A DNA stretch of 13,247 bases. It comes from Sulfurihydrogenibium yellowstonense SS-5. Its GTDB lineage: Bacteria; Aquificota; Aquificia; Aquificales; Hydrogenothermaceae. Made by a program: the position numbers and the translations under genes. Positions 7,675 to 13,247 of the stretch are shown here, piece after piece. The first letter of the stretch is position 1, and the number at the start of each line of letters is the position of its first letter. Under the pieces are notes generated by a model. That model worked only from the letters and a program-made list of their open reading frames with translations. It did not search any database and was not told the DNA's origin. Location of the stretch: contig NZ_ABZS01000020.1 of the NCBI RefSeq assembly GCF_000173615.1, positions 1-13,247 of the forward strand. The letters are read 5' to 3'.

Positions 7675-8665
7675 TGTAAACCCACGGTTTATATATTCTT
7701 AAATTTTCTTCATTTTTGAACCACTCTATGGTTAATTCAAGACCTCTGTCTATATCAGTTTCAGGAATCCATCCAGTTAGTTCCTTTAATTTCTCATTTG
7801 AACCAAGGAGTCTTTCAACTTCACTATTCTGCGGACGAATTCTTACATCTTCACTTACAATTTTAGCATTTGGATTGATTTTGTTAATTAATTTTTTTGC
7901 AAGGTCTTGAATGGATATTTCAGATTGAGTAGCAATATTTACCTCTTTACCTATTGCACTATCGCACTCAGCAAGTCTAACAAAGCCTTCTACAGTATCT
8001 TTTACATATACTAAATCTCTGGTTGGATGTAATGAACCAAGCTTAATTTCCTCATAACCAGAAAGCAATTGAGTAATAATTGTTGGAATAACAGCTCTTG
8101 CAGATTGCCTTGGTCCATAGGTATTAAAAGGTCTAACTATAACTACTGGTAAATCAAAACTTCTGTAAAAACTCTCAGCTAAATAATCAGCAGCAATTTT
8201 TGTAGCAGAGTAAGGCGATTGTCCCTGTTTTGGATGGTCTTCTGTAATCGGAACAAATTTGGCAGTTCCGTATACTTCAGAAGTTGATGTAATTAAAACT
8301 TTTTCTATCGAATAATCCATACAAGCTTGTAATATATTTAAAGTTCCATTTATGTTTGTTTCAACATAACTTTCTGGTGAGATATAGCTGTAAGGAATGC
8401 TAATTAAGGCCGCTAAGTGAAAAACTACGTCTACACTTTTAACAGCTTTTCTTACAGAATCTGAATTCCTAATATCGCCAGTAAAAATTTCTATTTTATC
8501 AAGAACTTTTTTATCAAAGCTATCGAGCCACCCCCACTTATTTAGAGAATTATATTTGACAAAAGCTACTACTTCACATCCCTCTTCTAAAAGTCTTTCT
8601 ACAAGATGACTTCCAATAAACCCACCAGATCCTGTAACTAAAACTCTCTTGTTTTTCAATTCCAT
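7667..8665 (-). CDS. legB: NAD-dependent NDP-GlcNAc 4,6-dehydratase LegB
   Basis: This 332-residue extended short-chain dehydrogenase/reductase has the Rossmann motif VLVTGSGGFIGSH (8-20). The LegB-like stretch KYNSLNKWGWLDSF spans 37-50, with TSTSE (126-130) and the catalytic pair Y152/K156 in YSATK. VRPFNTYGPRQSARAV follows. It removes water from NDP-GlcNAc to give the 4-keto-6-deoxy sugar, the first committed step to legionaminic acid. In Campylobacter the substrate is GDP-GlcNAc; in other bacteria the UDP form is used. The ATG sits 12 nt after a GGAGG at 8678-8682, a slightly long spacing, and overlaps the acyltransferase remnant's stop by 10 nt. It begins the intact run of coupled genes. 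Confidence 0.93.
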   Translation of the reverse strand: MELKNKRVLVTGSGGFIGSHLVERLLEEGCEVVAFVKYNSLNKWGWLDSFDKKVLDKIEIFTGDIRNSDSVRKAVKSVDVVFHLAALISIPYSYISPESYVETNINGTLNILQACMDYSIEKVLITSTSEVYGTAKFVPITEDHPKQGQSPYSATKIAADYLAESFYRSFDLPVVIVRPFNTYGPRQSARAVIPTIITQLLSGYEEIKLGSLHPTRDLVYVKDTVEGFVRLAECDSAIGKEVNIATQSEISIQDLAKKLINKINPNAKIVSEDVRIRPQNSEVERLLGSNEKLKELTGWIPETDIDRGLELTIEWFKNEENLRIYKPWVYNV

Positions 8666-9738
8666 TTAAAATTAAAACCTCCATTAGTTAATAATCTCTT
8701 GCTTATATTTTTACCATAAATAATAAGTTTTTTCTCAAAATAATTCCAAGAAATTAAGGAAACTACTACAGTAAGAATAGATACTAAAACAATAAAAGTA
8801 GAGGTTGATTTATTCTTAGGTCTTTCAAGAAATAAACAGCATAATCGTGTATTATAGGATGTAAGAGATAGACTCCGTAAGTAGCTATACCTAACTGATA
8901 AAAAGAAACTCTTATAAATTTAGGAATAAAATTAAAATATTCAAACTTGTAAAAAGCAATAACAAGTAATATAGAAGCTAAAATAAATACTAATCTATTA
9001 TAGCCTGTGACAATGTTTTATTTGATCTCCATGAACCGGATGTTTTACAAATATTGAAAGAGAAAGTAAAAAGAATAAAATAACGATAAATGGATTAAAT
9101 TTTTTATCTTTTAAATTAAAAAATATTGCAATACCTGACATGTAAAGAAATAGATTATTCATCGGATTTATGTACTCCACTCATTGACTTGCTAAACTTT
9201 TTGATAGATCTAAATAAAAAAAAAGCGAAATAACCAGTAATAAAAAATGATAGTAAAACTAACATATTTCCTACAATTAAGAATTTTCTATAAAAATAAA
9301 TAAAAAAAGGTGTTAAAAAATAATAAACCATTTCATTCCCTATTGACCATGCTCCAGTGTTTATATATTCCATTGGTACCATAAAACCGAATAAAGTTGT
9401 AAGGTTTAACAATAAATTTTAAGAGAAGGAACTTCTTTTCTTTCCAGAATATAAAGTAAAATTACAGCAAATATACAAAGCCACAACAACGGCCATATTC
9501 TAAATATTCTTCTTATATAAAAAGCTATCGATGATTTTAAATCGTTTATAAAATGAGAGTAGGCAACAGCTATACTTAATCCAGATAGAATAAAAAAGAT
9601 CGAAACAGCATAAATCCCTAACCGTCCAAGTAGTGTAGAGGCACCTGGATGATATAAATTCCAAGACGTTAAATGATAAATCATAACAGATAGAGCCATT
9701 ATGCCTCTAAGGTAATCTAATGATTCTATTCGGTCTGT
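8656..9738 (-). pseudogene. Membrane O-acyltransferase (Acyl_transf_3/OafA family), multiply broken
   Basis: The pieces assemble into one family member of about 355 residues. It starts RIESLDYLRGIMALSVMIYH (from 9732), with FILSG and YIRRIFRIWPL following. Next come LLLNLTTLFGF, TGAWSIGNEMVYYF and YINPMNNLFLYMSGIAI, then HPVHGDQINIVTGYNRLVF, GIATYGVYLLHPII and the end SWNYFEKKLIIYGK. I see five lesions: a lost base in the A4 run (9417-9420), an extra base in the nine-base run at 9216-9224, a TGA where Trp is expected (9181-9183), an extra base at 9016-9019, and a lost base near 8830-8832. There is also no start codon upstream of RIESLD; the first ATG is at 9699, inside the motif. Intact relatives O-acetylate surface glycans. 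The last frame still ends inside the legB start. Confidence 0.88.
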
Positions 9739-9778
9739 CCCTATATTATTTATATATTCCCTATATTATTCATATATT
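9739..9778. repeat. Two-unit 20-bp tandem repeat
   Basis: Two adjacent 20-bp units (9739-9758 and 9759-9778), each beginning CCCTATATTATT, differ at one base (T or C after that string). They lie exactly where the acyltransferase reading frame loses its expected start, and the second unit runs into the direct repeat that borders the palindromic element. In the acyltransferase frame the second unit carries a stop codon. A recent small duplication is the simplest reading. Confidence 0.85.
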
Positions 9779-9797
9779 ATAATAATTATTATTATAA
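9773..9797. repeat. Left direct repeat (putative target duplication) of copy 1
   Basis: This pure A/T 25-mer beginning TATATTAT matches 9974-9998 at 24 of 25 positions. The only difference is at the ninth base. Low complexity weakens the significance a little, but both repeats abut the element. Confidence 0.65.
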
Positions 9798-9973
9798 ACG
9801 TCGAGAGAGAAATTCAATAAAAGTATGAGATTCTTCGCTTCGCTCAGAATGACAAAAAGGGTTATCCTTTCTCTGATGCTTACCATTCAGCCTTTCTCAG
9901 TCATCCTGAGGCTGTAAGCCGAAGGATCTCTTTTTTAAATTCTATAAAAACCACTAATTTCTCACCCAAGGTA
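9798..9973. mobile_element. MITE-like palindromic element, copy 1, with 25-bp flanking direct repeats
   Basis: This 176-bp non-coding element has inverted ends (GAGAAATT near 9807-9814; AATTTCTC near 9956-9963). It has two long inner arms: GAGATTCTTCGCTTCGCTC then AGAATGAC on the left, and TCATCCTGAGG with GAAGGATCTC on the right. The right arm carries a small hairpin GGCT-gta-AGCC. A second copy lies at 11149-11305 in the same orientation. The flanks 9773-9797 and 9974-9998 are 25-bp direct repeats differing at one base, unlike those of copy 2, so they look like a target-site duplication. It has no open reading frame and would need a transposase from elsewhere. The stretch 9700-10026 holds nothing else apart from the tandem repeat. 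Confidence 0.8.
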
Positions 9974-9998
9974 TATATTATTATAATTATTATTATAA
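9974..9998. repeat. Right direct repeat (putative target duplication) of copy 1
   Basis: Partner of 9773-9797, placed directly after the right inverted end of the element and before the fcl stop. Confidence 0.65.
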
Positions 9999-10026
9999 TT
10001 TTTTTCTCCTAATTTTTATAAAAATA

Positions 10027-11106
10027 TTACTGATATTCCTCATAAGTCTTTAAAATACCTTCCTCTAAACTTGTTTTTGCTTTCCAACCAAGCTGATTTA
10101 TTTTACTAACATCTAAAAGCTTTCTTGGAGTTCCATCTGGCTTAGTCAAATCATGCATTATCTCACCTTTAAATCCTACAATATCCTTAATCAAGATAGC
10201 AAGGTCTTTAATCTTAATATCCTTTCCAGTTCCAACGTTTACAAAGTAGTCTTTACACAACTTAGCCATATCTGGAGCATCTATATTTTCCATCAAGTAC
10301 ACACAAGCATCAGCAAGGTCATCAACATATAAAAATTCACGATAAACTTCACCAGACCCCCAAATGGTTAGCGAAACCTTAGAGGTAATAGATACTATAC
10401 CAAGTTTGGATAAAACTTTTAGAATACTATCATTATCATTAAAATCAACCTCTTTATCTAAACCAAAACCTATTGGATATTTTCTAAAATCTTTTTTTAT
10501 TCCTTCAATGTCTCCTTGTTCTAATAACTTAGCTAAATGAAATTTCCTTATTAAAGCTGGTAGCACATGAGATGTTTCAAGGTTAAAATTGTCATTTGGA
10601 CCATACAAATTTGTAGGCATAATAGAAATAAAGTTAGTCCCATACTGCTGATTGTAATATCTAACAAGTTTTATAGCAGAGATTTTGGCAATGGCATAAG
10701 CTTCGTTGGTTGGTTCTAAACTTCCTGTTAGCAAATACTCTTCTTTCATAGGCTGTGGAGCATATTTTGGATAAATACATGAAGAGCCTAAATTTAAAAG
10801 CTTTTTTACTCTGTATTTATATGCTGATTGGATAACATTTAGAGCTATTGCTAAATTATCATAAATAAATTCAGCTGGGTAGGTGTTGTTTGCGAATATT
10901 CCACCAACTTTTGCGGCAGCAAGAAATACATAGTCTGGTTTCTCTTTTTCAAAAAATCTTTCAACCTCTCCCTGTCTTCTTAAATCAACCTCTGATTTAT
11001 CCTTAGTTATTATATTTGTATAGCCTTTTTCTTTTAATTTTCTAACAATAGCAGAGCCAACTAATCCCTTATGTCCAGCTACAAATATCCTCGCTTCTTT
11101 TTCCAT
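10027..11106 (-). CDS. fcl: GDP-L-fucose synthase (GDP-4-keto-6-deoxymannose 3,5-epimerase/4-reductase)
   Basis: This enzyme epimerises and reduces GDP-4-keto-6-deoxy-D-mannose to GDP-L-fucose using NADPH. From the ATG at 11106 it has 359 residues. The cofactor motif is VAGHKGLVGSAIV (9-21). GSSCIYP lies at 107-113, and the catalytic Y137/K141 sit in YAIAK. TNLYGPNDNFN and H180 in SHVLPALIRK follow, as in known synthases, with GSGEVYREFLYVDDLA near 251-265. About 45-50 extra residues (roughly 196-244) separate LLEQGD from SLTIWG; the usual enzyme is near 310-320 residues. I prefer 11106 over the ATG at 11121 because GAGG at 11116-11119 is 9 nt upstream and the protein then begins MEKEARIFVAG. 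It is bracketed by the two palindromic elements. Confidence 0.93.
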   Translation of the reverse strand: MEKEARIFVAGHKGLVGSAIVRKLKEKGYTNIITKDKSEVDLRRQGEVERFFEKEKPDYVFLAAAKVGGIFANNTYPAEFIYDNLAIALNVIQSAYKYRVKKLLNLGSSCIYPKYAPQPMKEEYLLTGSLEPTNEAYAIAKISAIKLVRYYNQQYGTNFISIMPTNLYGPNDNFNLETSHVLPALIRKFHLAKLLEQGDIEGIKKDFRKYPIGFGLDKEVDFNDNDSILKVLSKLGIVSITSKVSLTIWGSGEVYREFLYVDDLADACVYLMENIDAPDMAKLCKDYFVNVGTGKDIKIKDLAILIKDIVGFKGEIMHDLTKPDGTPRKLLDVSKINQLGWKAKTSLEEGILKTYEEYQ

Positions 11107-11115
11107 GTAAAGCAT

Positions 11116-11119
11116 CCTC
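11116..11119 (-). promoter_or_regulatory. Ribosome binding site that decides the fcl start
   Basis: GAGG lies 9 nt before the ATG at 11104-11106 and overlaps the alternative ATG at 11121, which has no purine-rich site of its own. Confidence 0.6.
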
Positions 11120-11123
11120 ATAT

Positions 11124-11148
11124 TTTTTAAATATAAAACTATTTTTCA
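11124..11148. repeat. Left direct repeat (putative target duplication) of copy 2
   Basis: This 25-mer beginning TTTTTAAATATAA matches 11306-11330 at 23 of 25 positions. Read on the minus strand it contains a degenerate copy of the last codons and stop of gmd, which points to duplication of the gmd 3' end on insertion. Confidence 0.7.
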
Positions 11149-11305
11149 GCTATTACGTCGGGTAAGAAATTCAATAAAAGTAGGAGATTCTTCGCTTCGC
11201 TCAGAATGACACTTTTCGGTAGTTCTTTGTCATCCTGAGGACTTTAGTCTGAAGGATCTCCTTATCTAAATTTTGTTAAAATCCTTAATTTCTTACCCCA
11301 AGGTA
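11149..11305. mobile_element. MITE-like palindromic element, copy 2, with 25-bp flanking direct repeats
   Basis: This 157-bp non-coding element is in the same orientation as copy 1. The inverted ends are clear: GGGTAAGAAATT (11160-11171) pairs with AATTTCTTACCCC (11287-11299). The inner arms AGGAGATTCTTC...TCAGAATGACA and TGTCATCCTGAGG...GAAGGATCTCC pair with each other. The right arm has a hairpin GACT-tt-AGTC at the place where copy 1 has GGCT-gta-AGCC, so the stem has changed on both sides. The centre differs from copy 1. It fills the gap between gmd and fcl, so it should be transcribed and could fold into a long hairpin in the mRNA. Confidence 0.82.
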
Positions 11306-11330
11306 TTTTTAAATATAATACTATCTTTCA
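11306..11330. repeat. Right direct repeat of copy 2, overlapping the gmd stop codon
   Basis: Partner of 11124-11148. It includes the last codons and TAG stop of gmd (stop at 11321-11323), so the putative insertion site is at the very end of gmd and left the gene intact. Confidence 0.7.
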
Positions 11331-12475
11331 CGTAATTTTTCATAGAAAGAGTATTCATGATTAGTCCAACCATAACCAAGCTCTTTGGAAATTTTTATCC
11401 CTTCTCCTTTTGGCTTTATTCCATTTTGAAGAAGGTCATAGTCTACCATTATTTTAACTAAATGCTCAAATTTTACTACCGGCTCCCAGCCTAGTTTTTG
11501 CTTAGCTTTTGTTATATCTGCTTGTAAAAATTCAACCTCTGTTGGTCTAAAATACCTTGGGTCTATTTCAACCACAATATCTCCCGGTTTAACATAATCG
11601 GCATGATTTGATACAACAGATTTAACAATACCTTTTTCTTCTATACCTTCCCCTCTCCATTCAAGCTCTATCCCTGCATAACTAAATGCAAAATTTACAA
11701 ATTCTTTAACTGTATGACTTTCTCCCGTTCCAACTACATAATCATCTGGATTGTCTTGTTGAAGCATTAACCACATCATTTTTACATATTCAGGAGCATA
11801 ACCCCAGTCTCTTTTTGCATAAAGGTTCCCAAGGTAAAGAATTTTTTGCTTACCGGCTATAATGTTAGCTAAAGCTCTTGTTATCTTTCTGGTAACGAAT
11901 GTTTCTCCTCTTCTTGGGCTTTCATGGTTAAACAAAATACCATTACAAGCAAAAAGGTTATAAGCTTCTCTATAATTTACTGTCATCCAGTAAGCATAAA
12001 CTTTTGCAGCTGCATAAGGACTTCTTGGATAAAAGATTGTATTTTCATTTTGTGGTGGGGAAGCTGCTCCAAACATCTCCGAGGAAGAGGCTTGATAGAA
12101 TTTTGCCTTTACTCCACTTCTTCTAATGGCTTCAAGGAGTCTTGTTGTTCCAAGTCCTGTGATATCTCCTGTGTATTCAGGCATATCAAATGACACTTTA
12201 ACGTGAGATTGAGCTCCAAGATGGTAAATTTCATCTGGTTTTATTTTCCAAATTATTTCAGTAAGGACTCCAGGGTCAGAAAGGTCGCCATAATGTAAAA
12301 ATAACCTTGCGTTTGGGTCGTGAGGGTCAACATAGATATGGTCTATTCTTTGTGTGTTAAAGGTTGAACTTCTTCTGATAATACCATGAATTTCATAACC
12401 TTTTGACAATAAAAATTCAGCTAAATAAGACCCATCTTGTCCAGTTATGCCAGTAATAAGCGCGATTTTTTTCAT
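11321..12475 (-). CDS. gmd: GDP-mannose 4,6-dehydratase
   Basis: This enzyme converts GDP-D-mannose to GDP-4-keto-6-deoxy-D-mannose, the substrate of Fcl. From the ATG at 12475 it has 384 residues, near the family norm. It begins [20 protein letters not shown] with the Rossmann glycines, then [31 protein letters not shown] follows near 85-102, with SSSEMFG (130-136) and the catalytic Y154/K158 in [24 protein letters not shown] and the late [12 protein letters not shown] segment are diagnostic. A longer reading from 12514 adds 13 residues ([13 protein letters not shown]) not expected in the family. GGAGG at 12487-12491, 11 nt before the chosen ATG, supports the shorter form. The leader overlaps the end of the PIN pseudogene. 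Confidence 0.95.
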   Translation of the reverse strand: MKKIALITGITGQDGSYLAEFLLSKGYEIHGIIRRSSTFNTQRIDHIYVDPHDPNARLFLHYGDLSDPGVLTEIIWKIKPDEIYHLGAQSHVKVSFDMPEYTGDITGLGTTRLLEAIRRSGVKAKFYQASSSEMFGAASPPQNENTIFYPRSPYAAAKVYAYWMTVNYREAYNLFACNGILFNHESPRRGETFVTRKITRALANIIAGKQKILYLGNLYAKRDWGYAPEYVKMMWLMLQQDNPDDYVVGTGESHTVKEFVNFAFSYAGIELEWRGEGIEEKGIVKSVVSNHADYVKPGDIVVEIDPRYFRPTEVEFLQADITKAKQKLGWEPVVKFEHLVKIMVDYDLLQNGIKPKGEGIKISKELGYGWTNHEYSFYEKLRER

Positions 12476-12486
12476 ACTAAATACAT

Positions 12487-12491
12487 CCTCC
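12487..12491 (-). promoter_or_regulatory. Ribosome binding site that decides the gmd start
   Basis: A perfect GGAGG lies 11 nt before the ATG at 12473-12475. The same long spacing is seen for legB (12 nt), so it seems accepted in this genome. Confidence 0.6.
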
Positions 12492-12500
12492 ATAATATTG

Positions 12501-12892
12501 TCATATAAAATCATTTAGTACTTTTCTGCAGAGATATATTTTATTAAAGTCAAAATAAAAGTTTACAGTGATTGAATCAAACTTTTCCGCTATTATTATA
12601 ATATAAGCATTATCAAAATCAAGATTAAACTTTTGCTTTATTAATACCAATTGCTTCATATCCTTTAATGACAATCTGGCAACGGATATTTCAGATTTGA
12701 ATAATTATTCTAAAAAATCGTCAAACACAGATTCTTTTTTAAGTTTAAACAAGATTACTCCGAAGAGTATAACGAAAACTCAGATATAAAAAGAAGTTTA
12801 CTGTCAATCTTTTCAAAGAAAATTTTACATTCTTTTGATCTTTCCTGTTCAAGTAATAGTTCTAACCAAATGTTAGTGTCTATCAAATACAT
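12501..12892 (-). pseudogene. PIN-domain (VapC-type) toxin, decayed
   Basis: From the ATG at 12892 the frame reads MYLIDTNIWLELLLEQERSK, with the first PIN acidic residue in DTN, and then FISEFSLYS. A stop follows at 12755-12757. Losing one base near 12763-12766 explains this, because the next frame continues as GVILFKLKKESVFDDFLE, exactly what the family has there. A TAA at 12705-12707 then interrupts this frame. After it the reading goes on through LKDMKQL, FNLDFDNAYIIIIAEKFD and NFYFDFNKIY to a stop at 12501. The third conserved acid (usually FDDAY) is Asn here and the last acidic motif is eroded. Full length would be about 130 residues, normal for VapC. Intact relatives are RNA-cutting toxins. 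It follows the antitoxin gene by 9 nt. Confidence 0.85.
12552..12580 (-). promoter_or_regulatory. Possible sigma-70-like promoter for the gmd operon
   Basis: TTGATT (12575-12580) and TATTTT (12552-12557) on the minus strand are 17 bp apart, about 77 nt upstream of the gmd start and inside the PIN pseudogene. In such AT-rich DNA this can arise by chance, so confidence is low. Confidence 0.2.
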
Positions 12893-12901
12893 CTTCTGCC
12901 A

Positions 12902-13111
12902 TCATTCTAAGGCTTTATGCTGTAATTCAACAGAAGTATATTTATCTTTAAATTCAGATAGCCCGCCTGCCCATGAAAGAGTTGGTTTTTTCTTTTCTGT
13001 TTCCTCTCTTTTTCTTTTTTCTAACAAAAACAATGCAAAGTCTTCAACTTCTTTTATTAAATCTTCTGGTAATTCTTTTATAATATCCTCTAATTTTTTA
13101 GCTTCTCGCAT
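12902..13111 (-). CDS. Small antitoxin, VapB/DUF2281-like
   Basis: This 69-residue charged protein has an N-terminal helix pattern KKLEDIIKELPEDLIKEVED followed by FALFLLEKRKREE. That arrangement (LPEDL..EV.DF..FLLEK) is typical of DUF2281/VapB-type antitoxins that pair with PIN toxins. A C-terminal part, LSWAGGLSEFKDKYTSVELQ, would be the toxin-binding region. The stop TGA at 12902-12904 is followed 9 nt later by the PIN start. The reading frame is intact although the toxin is not. The end may be altered: one base change in frame would extend it over the toxin start to a TAA at 12873-12875 (MAEDVFDRH). Expected role: DNA-binding autorepressor and toxin neutraliser. Orphan now. Confidence 0.7.
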   Translation of the reverse strand: MREAKKLEDIIKELPEDLIKEVEDFALFLLEKRKREETEKKKPTLSWAGGLSEFKDKYTSVELQHKALE

Positions 13112-13133
13112 GATTTTTTATCTCTAATATTAA

Positions 13134-13144
13134 GGTTATTAACC
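13134..13144. promoter_or_regulatory. Possible operator palindrome of the antitoxin gene
   Basis: GGTTA-T-TAACC is a perfect 11-bp palindrome, 23 nt upstream of the antitoxin ATG. It sits where a VapB-type autorepressor would bind. It is too short to be certain in AT-rich DNA. Confidence 0.3.
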
Positions 13145-13161
13145 AGCCTTAAATAACTCTC

Positions 13162-13247
13162 CTAACACCTTCCATACACATCATTAAATCTTACAATATC
13201 ATCCTCTTCCACATACTCACCAACTTGTACTTCTATTAGCTCTAACG
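13162..13247 (-). CDS. C-terminal end of an unidentified protein
   Basis: A minus-strand frame open to the window edge reads LELIEVQVGEYVEEDDIVRF and then NDVYGRC before TAG at 13162-13164. It has 27 residues, strongly acidic. The composition looks like coding sequence, but the fragment is too short to name a family. It ends about 50 nt before the antitoxin start, in the same direction. Confidence 0.4.
   Translation of the reverse strand, partial: LELIEVQVGEYVEEDDIVRFNDVYGRC

Noticed and set aside
9181..9183. TGA read as Trp (alternative code) in the acyltransferase
   Set aside because: neuA, legC, the ATP-grasp gene and the antitoxin end with TGA at sensible family lengths, and TGG is used for Trp throughout, so this TGA is a nonsense mutation.
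8998..9699. Three separate small membrane proteins
   Set aside because: Their sequences are consecutive pieces of one acyltransferase and join with single-base corrections, so they are fragments and not genes.
9798..9973. Intrinsic terminator
   Set aside because: The hairpins are part of a repeated element with inverted ends and long imperfect arms, and neither stem is followed by the expected T-tract. A secondary effect on transcription remains possible.
9773..9998. CRISPR array or tRNA-like structure
   Set aside because: There are only two differing direct repeats around one palindrome, with no regular spacers and no tRNA features.
12870..13127. Plus-strand 85-residue reading frame
   Set aside because: It is the antisense of the antitoxin and PIN start, with a Ser/Phe-rich translation and no recognisable domain.

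Overview
The window is an AT-rich surface-polysaccharide locus read entirely from the minus strand (right to left). The fucose and nonulosonate enzymes, a Wzx-type flippase and the degraded toxin-antitoxin pair suggest a Gram-negative or deep-branching bacterium. A thermophile such as an Aquificales member (Sulfurihydrogenibium-like) is possible, but that is a weak inference from composition and protein flavour.

Right end (about 12500-13247): the C-terminal tail of an unidentified protein, a small VapB/DUF2281-like antitoxin gene, and a decayed PIN-domain (VapC) toxin pseudogene carrying a frameshift and a nonsense codon. The pseudogene runs into the leader of gmd.

Middle (about 9700-12475): gmd and fcl, which together convert GDP-D-mannose to GDP-L-fucose. 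Each is followed downstream by one copy of a 150-180 bp palindromic, MITE-like element. The two copies share orientation, inverted ends and internal stem-loops. Each is bracketed by its own direct repeat of about 25 bp, which looks like an unusually long target-site duplication. The copy after fcl sits just upstream of the 5' end of a wrecked acyltransferase gene, next to a 20-bp tandem duplication.

Left two thirds (1-9738): a tightly packed, translationally coupled operon. The order is acyltransferase pseudogene, legB, legC, an ATP-grasp ligase, a HAD phosphatase, neuB/legI, neuC/legG, a CBS-nucleotidyltransferase (PtmE type, split by one frameshift), neuA/legF and a Wzx flippase cut by the window edge. 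LegB (4,6-dehydratase), LegC (4-aminotransferase), LegG (hydrolysing 2-epimerase), LegI (PEP condensation) and LegF (CMP activation) form a legionaminic-acid-type nonulosonate pathway. PtmE would supply a GDP-hexosamine precursor, as in Campylobacter.

The usual LegH N-acetyltransferase is absent from the visible part. Its place between LegC and LegG/LegI is held by an overlapping ATP-grasp/HAD pair, so the product may be an unusual N-acyl (for example aminoacyl) nonulosonate. That is the most interesting hypothesis here. No glycosyltransferase is visible; those genes presumably lie beyond the left edge.
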